From Verrucomicrobiota bacterium (GTDB lineage: Bacteria; Verrucomicrobiota; Verrucomicrobiia; Limisphaerales; Pedosphaeraceae): 64,000 nucleotides of DNA. Positions 16,717-23,869 of this stretch are shown here, piece by piece. A program made the position numbers and the translations under genes. Where the stretch lies: positions 29,044 to 93,043 of the forward strand of contig JAJPHR010000102.1 in NCBI GenBank assembly GCA_021325145.1. Reading direction: 5' to 3'. Under the pieces are notes generated by a model that was not told where the DNA came from, searched no databases, and saw only the letters and a program-made list of their open reading frames with translations. Numbering within the stretch: the first letter of the stretch is position 1; each line of letters starts with the position of its first letter.

Positions 16717-19200
16717 ATGCCAACGCCGGATTCCAAAACCATTCATCGCGAACGGTTGGTTAGCCTGTTGCTCGCACTGGTCACCTTCGCCTTGTATTGG
16801 CCGGTCAGGGAGTTCGAGTTCAACAATTACGACGACTCGCAATACATTACACAGAACAGCCGCATTCACGCGGGCGTTACCCCGGGAAATGTCGCCTGGG
16901 CGTTTCAAACCGGTTATGCCGGCAACTGGCATCCGCTCACCTGGCTGTCGCACATGCTGGATTGCCAGCTTTACGGTCTGAACCCCGGCGGTCATCACCT
17001 CACCAACGTCCTGTTTCATGTAGCCAATACCGTTCTGCTGTTCGGCCTGTTGCGCCGATTGACGAACGCTTTTTGGCGCAGCGCCTTTGTCGCCGCGCTC
17101 TTCGCCTGGCATCCGATGCACGTCGAATCCGTCGCCTGGGTGGCCGAGCGCAAGGATGTGTTGAGTGCGCTCTTTTGGATCCTGACCATTTGGGCCTATT
17201 GGCGTTACACGGAAGAGTTCAAAGTCCAAAGTCCAAAGTCCAAGGTCTTTTACCTCATCGCGCTGTTCCTGTTTGCTCTCGGCTTGCTCTCCAAACCGAT
17301 GGTGGTGACGCTGCCATTGGTGCTTCTGCTATTGGATTATTGGCCCTTGGGAAGAGTCACTGGCTCCCGACTGCCTCTTTTGCTGGAAAAGGTTCCTTTC
17401 TTTGCACTGACTTTCATCTCGTGCGTCGTGACTTTTCTAGTCCAACGAAAGGGCGGAGCCGTGGCCGCCAGCGACGTACCGATGTCGATGCGCCTTGAGA
17501 ATGCCCTCAATTCCTGCCTGAGTTACGTGGAAAAATTGCTGTGGCCGCAGCGCCTGTGCATCCTTTATCCCTATTCCTTTCATCTGCCTCTGGCGCGTGT
17601 GATTGCGGCGGCCTTGCTGGTGTTGGCGATCACCGTGATTACCGCCCGGTGCGCGCGCAATCGGCCGTACTTGATTGTCGGCTGGCTTTGGTTCCTCATC
17701 ATGTTGGTGCCGGTCATCGGGTTGGTGCAGGTCGGCGAACAAGCCATGGCGGATCGTTACACGTACCTGCCCAGCATCGGATTGTTTCTGATGCTGGCGT
17801 GGGAAGCCTCCGAGCGATTGGGCGCGCGCGCTGGCGGCAGATGGATTTCGGGCGCGCTGGCGGTGCTGTGCCTGGCTGGTAGCCTGACGGCGTCCGCTGT
17901 GCAATTACGTTGCTGGCGAAACAGTGTTACGCTGTTCACTCAGGCGCTGAACGTCACCACGGATAACGCCCTGGCCCAGTCCAATCTCGGAGCCGCCCTG
18001 GCAGCGCAAGGAAAACTGCCCGAGGCCCTGGACCACTTCCAGGAGGCGCTACGGATCAGGCCTTTTTATCGCGAAGCGCAGATCAACGAGGAGAAGGCAC
18101 TGGTGCTTCAAGGCAAGTTGGATGAAGCCGTCAATTTCGATACTTCCCTCTTGAAATCCCACCCGGATGACAGCGCGGTGCATCACCGCCTCGCCCTCGT
18201 GCTGGTGCAACAAGGCAAGTTGGACGAAGCGATCGAGCATTTCCACGCGGCCTTGCGCGGCAATCCCCAAGACGACACGGCCCTGGCCAACCTGGGTCTC
18301 GCGCTCGCCCGGCAAGGCAAGGAGGAGGAAGCCATGGTTTGCTATCGGCAAGCGCTCCAAATCGCGCCCGACAACGCGTATGCGCATTACGGCCTGGCCC
18401 AAGCCCTGGACACGCAGGACAAACTTGACGAAGCGGGCGCCCAATATCAGCAAGCCCTGGCCATCAAACCGGACCTGGCCGAAGCCCACAACGGCTTGGG
18501 CGCAATCCTGGCGGCGCAGGGAAAGTTCGAAGCGGCGGCGGAACATCTGCGCGCGGCGCTTCAGTTCAAACCTGATTTTCCCGAAGCCCGCTACAATTTC
18601 GGCAACGCCTGGTTGAGCCAGGGGAAAATGGAAGAGGCCATAACCAATTACGTGGAAGCCATTCGCCTTCGACCGGGTTACTTCGAAGCGCAATTCAACT
18701 TCGCCAATGCGCTGGCTCGACAACAGCAATGGGCCGCCGCCCTCGAACATTATTCCGAGGCGCTGCGGTTGCGCCCGGACTTTGCAGATGCCCATGGCAA
18801 CATCGGCGTGGCCCTCGACCACTTGGGGCGGACGAAGGAAGCCATCGAGCACTATCGTCTGGCCTTGCAGGCGAATTCCAACGCGCCGATACCGCTTAAG
18901 AAGCTGGCCTGGATTTTGGCAACGAGTCCAGATCCAACCTTGCGCGACGCAACGGAAGCATTACGGTTGGCAAATCTCGCGATCCAACTCGCGCCCACCG
19001 ACCCTACAGTCTGGGATGCGCAAGGCGCCGCTTGCGCCGAAGCCGGACAATTCGCGCAGGCCCTAAGCGCGGCGAAGAAAGCGGCGGAACTGGCCGCGGC
19101 GAAAGACCCGGCACTCGCGGGGGAGATTCAGAAACGGCTGGCGCTGTATGAGGCGGGGAAGCCGTTCAGGCAAGGCATCACCGACGGGGCGGAGAAATGA
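16717..19200 (+). CDS. Protein O-mannosyltransferase-like membrane protein with TPR repeats
   Basis: 827 residues from ATG 16717; the frame extends upstream but only through repeat DNA. The N-terminal half is polytopic (about ten helices) and carries PMT/TMTC-like features: FNNYDDSQYITQN early, GNWHPLTWLSHMLDCQLYGL, GGHHLTNVLFHVANTVLLFG, WHPMHVESVAWVAERKDVLS and AMADRYTYLPSIGLFLML. The acidic DD pair is the expected catalytic site. The C-terminal half has about nine TPRs (from ALAQSNLGAALAAQGKLPEAL on). This architecture is common in Verrucomicrobia and is assumed to glycosylate exported proteins. An in-frame AAAGTCC tandem repeat sits in a loop at 17221-17246. Confidence 0.9.
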   Translation: MPTPDSKTIHRERLVSLLLALVTFALYWPVREFEFNNYDDSQYITQNSRIHAGVTPGNVAWAFQTGYAGNWHPLTWLSHMLDCQLYGLNPGGHHLTNVLFHVANTVLLFGLLRRLTNAFWRSAFVAALFAWHPMHVESVAWVAERKDVLSALFWILTIWAYWRYTEEFKVQSPKSKVFYLIALFLFALGLLSKPMVVTLPLVLLLLDYWPLGRVTGSRLPLLLEKVPFFALTFISCVVTFLVQRKGGAVAASDVPMSMRLENALNSCLSYVEKLLWPQRLCILYPYSFHLPLARVIAAALLVLAITVITARCARNRPYLIVGWLWFLIMLVPVIGLVQVGEQAMADRYTYLPSIGLFLMLAWEASERLGARAGGRWISGALAVLCLAGSLTASAVQLRCWRNSVTLFTQALNVTTDNALAQSNLGAALAAQGKLPEALDHFQEALRIRPFYREAQINEEKALVLQGKLDEAVNFDTSLLKSHPDDSAVHHRLALVLVQQGKLDEAIEHFHAALRGNPQDDTALANLGLALARQGKEEEAMVCYRQALQIAPDNAYAHYGLAQALDTQDKLDEAGAQYQQALAIKPDLAEAHNGLGAILAAQGKFEAAAEHLRAALQFKPDFPEARYNFGNAWLSQGKMEEAITNYVEAIRLRPGYFEAQFNFANALARQQQWAAALEHYSEALRLRPDFADAHGNIGVALDHLGRTKEAIEHYRLALQANSNAPIPLKKLAWILATSPDPTLRDATEALRLANLAIQLAPTDPTVWDAQGAACAEAGQFAQALSAAKKAAELAAAKDPALAGEIQKRLALYEAGKPFRQGITDGAEK
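17221..17246. repeat. Tandem AAAGTCC heptamer inside a coding region
   Basis: Three perfect copies of a 7-base unit (17221-17241) followed by a degenerate fourth. Translated in frame it gives KVQSPKSKV in a hydrophilic loop between two membrane helices of the TPR mannosyltransferase-like protein. Confidence 0.8.
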
Positions 19201-19236
19201 TTTCGGAATGTGGCCGCGGGCCAGGTGCGTTTCCGC

Positions 19237-20076
19237 CTAGGCGCCCGCTTCGCCCACCTGGAACCGTACGAAGCGGCGGATGCTGATCTCATCGCCCAAT
19301 TGCTTGGCGACCGAGGCAACATGTTCCTTGACGGTGACTTCCGAGTTCTTCTTCACGAAACCCTGGTCCACGAGGCAGTAACCCTGGTAAAACTTTTCCA
19401 GTTTGCCCTCGACGATCTTTGCGATGGCCTGGGGCGGCTTGTTCTTGACCTGTTCGGCGGCGATTTCTTTTTCCTTCGCCAGCACAGCCGCATCCACCTG
19501 GTCGCGGGAGACAACGAAGGGATGCCCCGCGGCAATCTGCAACGTGATGTCGCGCACGAGTTGTTTGAAATCCTCGTTTGCAACCGTGGTTTCCTTGCCC
19601 GCGCCAACTTCCACCAGCACACCGACCTTCGCGCCGGTGTGAATGTAGGCGGCGATCATGCCGTTGCCGGTCACTTCCATCCGGTGATGACGGGAAATCT
19701 GAATGTTCTCGCCGATCTTCGCGACCTGCGCGGTGCGCATCGACTCGACATCCGCCTTGGGATTGGCCAGCAACGTGCGGGCGATTTCATCGCAGAAAGC
19801 GCGGAAGCCCTCATTGCGGGCGACGAAATCGGTTTCGCAATTCACTTCGACCAAAATGCCGGCGCGCGCGCCAGGTTGAATGCTCTGGACGATCACGCCT
19901 TCATTTGCCGCCCGCGAAGACTTTTTTTCAGCCGAGGCCGCGCCCTTCTTGCGAAGAATAGTCACCGCCAAATCCAGGTCACCCTTGGCCTCAACGAGGG
20001 CCTTTTTGCAGTCCATGAGACCGGCGCCAGTCATTTCCCTAAGTTGCGCGACAAGAGCAGGAGTAATATCAGCCAT
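19237..20076 (-). CDS. tsf: Elongation factor Ts
   Basis: 279 residues. The N-terminal UBA-like domain ITPALVAQLREMTGAGLMDC KKAL and the core landmarks EVNCETDFVARNEGF and LQIAAGHPFVVSRDQVD identify the nucleotide exchange factor for EF-Tu. It follows rpsB by 89 nt on the minus strand, the conserved order. The adjacent downstream gene is the convergent TPR gene, whose stop lies only 36 nt away, instead of pyrH. Confidence 0.98.
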   Translation of the reverse strand: MADITPALVAQLREMTGAGLMDCKKALVEAKGDLDLAVTILRKKGAASAEKKSSRAANEGVIVQSIQPGARAGILVEVNCETDFVARNEGFRAFCDEIARTLLANPKADVESMRTAQVAKIGENIQISRHHRMEVTGNGMIAAYIHTGAKVGVLVEVGAGKETTVANEDFKQLVRDITLQIAAGHPFVVSRDQVDAAVLAKEKEIAAEQVKNKPPQAIAKIVEGKLEKFYQGYCLVDQGFVKKNSEVTVKEHVASVAKQLGDEISIRRFVRFQVGEAGA

Positions 20077-20165
20077 GATTTCGAAAAGTTAAGGTTTTGT
20101 GCGTTGATCGTTGATCGAGACAATGGGGGAGCGAGTCACCCTTGCCTCAATCTGCCTTGCGAGTG

Positions 20166-20990
20166 CTAAGCCTGCAAGGTTGCCAGTTGTTCCGGCGTGG
20201 CGGGGGTTTCCGCAGGCGCTGGAACCGGCGCTGGCGCCGGAGCGGTGGGTTCCGTTCCCGCAGGTTGCTGGGCCTCCGCTTCCTTGCGGCGGGCGTATTT
20301 GGTCTCGTACTCGGCGTGCGCTTGCGTGACGCACTGGCCCACCGTCGCCAAAATCATCCGGACGGAGCGGATTGCGTCGTCATTGCCTGCAACCGGATAA
20401 GTCACCAGGTCAGGATCACAATTGGTATCCACGATGGCCACGACCGGGATGTTCAACCGGCGCGCTTCCGCGATGGCGTTATGCTCGCGCTTGATGTCCA
20501 CGACAAACATGGCCGCAGGATATTTGTCCATCGAACGGATGCCGTCGAAATACTTGAACAGGCGCGCGGCTTCACGGCGCAGAACCGACTGCTCCTGTTT
20601 GACGTAATTGTTGATGGTGCCGTCGGTTTCCATCTTCTCGATCTGTTTGAGGCGGGCGATGGATTTTTTGACGGTCTGAAAATTGGTGAGCGTGCCGCCC
20701 AGCCAGCGTTCGGTGACATAAAACTGGCCGCAATCCTTCGCGGTTTCCTTGACCGCCTGCTGGGCTTGCTTCTTGGTGCCGACGAACAGCACCCGGCCGC
20801 CCTTGAGCACGGTGGCGGACAGGAAGTCACAGGCGGCCTCCAGGCCGGCGAGCGTCTTGCTCAAATCGATGATATGAATGCCGTTGCGAGCATCAAAGAT
20901 GAACGGCTTCATCTTGGGGTTCCAACGCTTGGTTTGATGTCCAAAATGGACGCCCGCTTCCAACAATTCTTTTACGCCAATGCTAATCAC
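20166..20990 (-). CDS. rpsB: 30S ribosomal protein S2
   Basis: 274 residues. Clear S2 motifs: LEAGVHFGHQTKRWNPKMKPFIF, GIHIIDLSKTLAGLE, RWLGGTLTNFQTVKKSI, and FVVDIKREHNAIAEARRLNIP. The C-terminus carries an Ala/Pro-rich tail of about 40 residues beyond the conserved core. The start codon is GTG, supported by an AAGGAAAA Shine-Dalgarno just upstream. It is co-oriented with tsf. Confidence 0.98.
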   Translation of the reverse strand: MISIGVKELLEAGVHFGHQTKRWNPKMKPFIFDARNGIHIIDLSKTLAGLEAACDFLSATVLKGGRVLFVGTKKQAQQAVKETAKDCGQFYVTERWLGGTLTNFQTVKKSIARLKQIEKMETDGTINNYVKQEQSVLRREAARLFKYFDGIRSMDKYPAAMFVVDIKREHNAIAEARRLNIPVVAIVDTNCDPDLVTYPVAGNDDAIRSVRMILATVGQCVTQAHAEYETKYARRKEAEAQQPAGTEPTAPAPAPVPAPAETPATPEQLATLQA

Positions 20991-21366
20991 AATTTTCCTT
21001 TGGTTAAGAGCCCGCCGAACATGCGGCGAACCATCCCGCGGAACACGGGATTATTTTCAGTGTTGTTGTGGCCACCCGCCCTCGCACGAGAGCAGGCACT
21101 GTATAATTTAAGGCCGTTTTCCTCATTTCACAGGTCCCGGTCACCGGAATCCCGCGAAACGAGCTGGTTAACGTAGCAAAATTGGGCGAACTGGCAACTA
21201 TTATTAATGCCAAAAAATGACCTGTTCCGATTGAGGCCCTGGCATTCGGGTAACGGTTGGGCATTAGGCATTTTCAGAAGTGACTTCCGCTTTAAATCCC
21301 GCTTTTATGTTGTATGGTGAGAAGCGGTGCTTTCAAAGGAAAGCGTTCGGCAAAACTGGCACGATT
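20991..21366. other. Divergent gap, presumed rpsB leader
   Basis: 376 bases between rpsB (minus) and a small plus-strand gene. It should hold the rpsB promoter and leader. I could not align it to a known S2 leader RNA. Short open frames here have no recognisable pattern. Confidence 0.5.
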
Positions 21367-21675
21367 ATGGAAATATTCTTTAAAAACCTCACCCCTGAGG
21401 GGAACACAGCGGAGCAACTCCTGCACGATCTGAGCACCTTGCGGGAGGATACCGAGGAATTATTTCGCGCGACCGGGGGCACCTTGGCGGAGCGATCAAA
21501 AGCAAAATTTCTAAGCTCCGTCGAACGGATGAAGGCCACCTGTCACGATATCAAAGACCGCGCCAACGCCGGGATCTACACCACCGAACAATCCCTGCGG
21601 CAATACCCGTATTCGGCCATTGGCATCGCCTTCGGCCTCGGGGTGATTGCCGGCCTTCTCAGCCGTCGCAAATAA
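21367..21675 (+). CDS. DUF883-like membrane-anchored protein (ElaB/YqjD type)
   Basis: 102 residues from ATG 21367. A predicted helical, charged body (TAEQLLHDLSTLREDTEELF ... AERSKAKFLSSVERMKATCHDI) is followed by a short C-terminal membrane helix, YPYSAIGIAFGLGVIAGLL, ending SRRK. This is the layout of DUF883/ElaB/YqjD proteins, which associate with the inner membrane and, in E. coli, with ribosomes in stationary phase. Its position next to rpsB is probably incidental. In-frame ATGs at 21280 and 21307 are less likely starts. Confidence 0.8.
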   Translation: MEIFFKNLTPEGNTAEQLLHDLSTLREDTEELFRATGGTLAERSKAKFLSSVERMKATCHDIKDRANAGIYTTEQSLRQYPYSAIGIAFGLGVIAGLLSRRK

Positions 21676-21841
21676 AGGCCCAAGCTCCTCATAAGCGCCT
21701 GATTTCAAGCGATTTGCATTGGAAACTGGCTGGTTGTTTATTTTTGGCTCCCCGTGTAACCACTTGCAATTACCAGGCGTCTGTTCGAATGCAACCAACA
21801 GTACAACCTAAAGTCGAACAATCAGTCAGAGATTCATACAT

Positions 21842-22135
21842 ATGAAGAAACTTGCAGTCGCCGCTCTCACCCTCCTTTGCGCCATGTCTCTCGTCGTTCG
21901 TGCCGACGATGCTCCACCGAAGAAAACCAAGCTCACTGCCGAGCAAAAGGCGCTGCGCAAGGAAATGATCGAGAAATACGACACCAACAAAGACGGCAAG
22001 GTGGACAAGGACGAGGCCAAGAAAATCAGCAAGGAAGACCAGGAGAAAATGGATAAAGCCGGCGTGAGCCTCGGCGGCAAGAAAAAGAAGGACTCCTCGA
22101 CGGACTCGGCGACCGCGAAACCCGCAGGTAACTAA
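21842..22135 (+). CDS. Small secreted EF-hand protein
   Basis: 97 residues. The signal peptide is MKKLAVAALTLLCAMSLVVR with cleavage near ADD. A single EF-hand loop DTNKDGKVDKDE (about residues 47-58) has Asp/Asn/Asp at the calcium positions and the terminal Glu. The tail is Lys-rich (GGKKKKKD). Secreted EF-hand proteins of this size are frequent in Verrucomicrobia and Planctomycetes; function is unknown, though calcium binding is likely. An intrinsic terminator follows 52 nt downstream. Confidence 0.8.
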   Translation: MKKLAVAALTLLCAMSLVVRADDAPPKKTKLTAEQKALRKEMIEKYDTNKDGKVDKDEAKKISKEDQEKMDKAGVSLGGKKKKDSSTDSATAKPAGN

Positions 22136-22187
22136 TTTGCAGTTCGGTCCGCAGAAGAAACTGCCGTTAATCCCTAAACGAGCATTA

Positions 22188-22221
22188 CGCCCCACCGAAA
22201 CCGGTGGGGCGTTTTGTTTTT
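22188..22221 (+). terminator. Rho-independent terminator
   Basis: A perfect 10-bp stem (CGCCCCACCG/CGGTGGGGCG) with a four-base loop AAAC, followed by TTTTGTTTTT. It serves the EF-hand gene. Confidence 0.88.
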
Positions 22222-22246
22222 GGGCAAGGGAAATGGCCGGCGTTGC

Positions 22247-22939
22247 TCAGGCTGACGGCGTCACATCCATCACAATGTCAAACCGCGCGCCCAACTCGCC
22301 GATGCGCGAGTCTTTGAGCGGCACGAAATCCATCGTCACTGATGCGCGTGCTTGCTGGTCGCCGATATTCCGCCAAATACCGTCCTGCTCGTTGCCGGGA
22401 AAACCTTTGACGAACAATTGGGTGGTCCAGGGCTCGCGCCCTTTCGTTTTGATCTTGAAATGAATGTGCGGGGCCTGGCGACCGGGATAACGAACCGGCT
22501 TGAGGGTGCGGAAGTAATATTCACCGGTCGATCCCGTCAGGAAACGGCCAAAACCCTGGAAGTGCGAATCAAACCTGCTTTGGTTGGGCTGGTCCGCCAG
22601 GTAGATGCCAGAATGGTCCACTTGCCAGATTTCAATCGTCGTATTCCGAATCGGATCACCCCGGCTATCCAGCACCCGTCCGGTCAAATGTGTTATCTCT
22701 CCGACAGCAGGCGTGATCGAGTCATTGACGATGATCAAGTCGTTGTCCGTGTCCAGCGGGAGCTTTGGCGGGTAAAACGGGCCTTCTTCGACTGACGCGG
22801 TCTTGCGCGCGAGTTCTGCGGCGAACGCGCCGGGTACGGTGAACAGTGCCGCGCCAAGGCTGAGCCGACGCAGAAAAGCACGACGATTGGGGCTTGCCGT
22901 AACGCCCGGAATAATAAGGTCTGTTTTCATAGCCTGCAT
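22247..22939 (-). CDS. Intradiol ring-cleavage dioxygenase-like protein
   Basis: 230 residues (ATG 22930 is an equally possible start). A Tat-like signal NRRAFLRRLSLGAALF leads the mature domain. Iron(III) ligands of the intradiol family are all present: Tyr113 (SGIYLAD), Tyr151 (VRYPG) and His158/His160 (APHIHF). The family cleaves catechol-type rings between the hydroxyls. Secreted, Tat-exported homologues are common in soil bacteria, and their true substrates are poorly known. It stands alone, convergent with the EF-hand gene. Confidence 0.85.
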   Translation of the reverse strand: MQAMKTDLIIPGVTASPNRRAFLRRLSLGAALFTVPGAFAAELARKTASVEEGPFYPPKLPLDTDNDLIIVNDSITPAVGEITHLTGRVLDSRGDPIRNTTIEIWQVDHSGIYLADQPNQSRFDSHFQGFGRFLTGSTGEYYFRTLKPVRYPGRQAPHIHFKIKTKGREPWTTQLFVKGFPGNEQDGIWRNIGDQQARASVTMDFVPLKDSRIGELGARFDIVMDVTPSA

Positions 22940-23068
22940 AATTTAAGGAAGCAATGAAACGGCGACGAAGAAAGCCGCAGCAGTAGTGGGGTGGCCGCGG
23001 CGCCAGAAAGGATAACAGGTATCTTCATGGCTGTTAAAACAACGTTTCTCCGTCGAAATGAATAACTC

Positions 23069-23725
23069 TTACTTGGCGCCCTGATCAATCCAGGCACGAA
23101 TCAATCCGACTTGTGCCGGCGTTAAAGGTTTAGCCGGAGGACCGCCCGGACCGCGTGGCCCGCCGGGACCGCCCGGACCTCCAAAGCCAGGGCCGCCGGC
23201 ACCTCCTGGACCACCATGATCACCAGGTCCGCCATTAGGTCCGCCAAGTCCATTAGGGCCACCAGGGCCACCCTGCGGCGGATTGCCATCCCCGGGAGCG
23301 CCCGGGGGAGGACCGCCGCCATTTGGAGCTCCGGGAGGACGATTGCCCGGACCTTGCCCGCGCGGGCCGCCGGGGCCTCGTTTGGGCGGCATCGCGATCC
23401 CATCCGTCAACTGCGCCACAGCGGCAACCAGCAGGCTCTTTTTGCTGTCGTCGGGGACAACGATCTTGCCATCCTTGCCGCCCTTGAGCACCGCCTCAAG
23501 GGTATCCAGCCGTAACTCCCCTCTCTGCCGTTCTTCACCATGGCAGCGCAGGCAGGATGTTTTGAAAATCGGAAGTATGTCCGTGGCATAAGTAACGCCC
23601 GTCTTATCAGCAGCAGGTGGCAACTTGCTGACGTCCACTTTGCCGATGTCCCATTTGTCATCGGCTTTTGCAGCCAGGGTGGAAATAATGGCGCCTAACA
23701 GCAGGAATGCGGGTGCAGTTCTCAT
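23069..23725 (-). CDS. Planctomycete-type cytochrome c domain protein with Gly/Pro-rich insert
   Basis: 218 residues from ATG 23725, which starts a signal peptide (MRTAPAFLLLGAIISTLAAKA). The PSCyt1 domain has a heme motif CLRCH (58-62) and the axial-Met region AMPPKR (111-116), and ends with LTPAQVGLIRAWIDQGAK (201-218). Between MPPK and the last helix, where relatives have only a few residues, lies an insert of about 83 residues made almost entirely of GGP, GP and PG steps. The insert is collagen-like but irregular. The neighbouring DUF1549 and DUF1501 genes are on the same strand and upstream of it. Confidence 0.85.
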   Translation of the reverse strand: MRTAPAFLLLGAIISTLAAKADDKWDIGKVDVSKLPPAADKTGVTYATDILPIFKTSCLRCHGEERQRGELRLDTLEAVLKGGKDGKIVVPDDSKKSLLVAAVAQLTDGIAMPPKRGPGGPRGQGPGNRPPGAPNGGGPPPGAPGDGNPPQGGPGGPNGLGGPNGGPGDHGGPGGAGGPGFGGPGGPGGPRGPGGPPAKPLTPAQVGLIRAWIDQGAK

Positions 23726-23869
23726 AGTTGATTTGCGTTCAGATTTTGCTTTGTCACCGTAGGTTATAAAATGGGGGATTTGCCGGCAACCAAGAAACAA
23801 GCAACCAATCCGTCCATTGCAACAAACCGCAAGGAAGAAACCGCTGCCTGAGGGTTGTTCCTCGCACCC

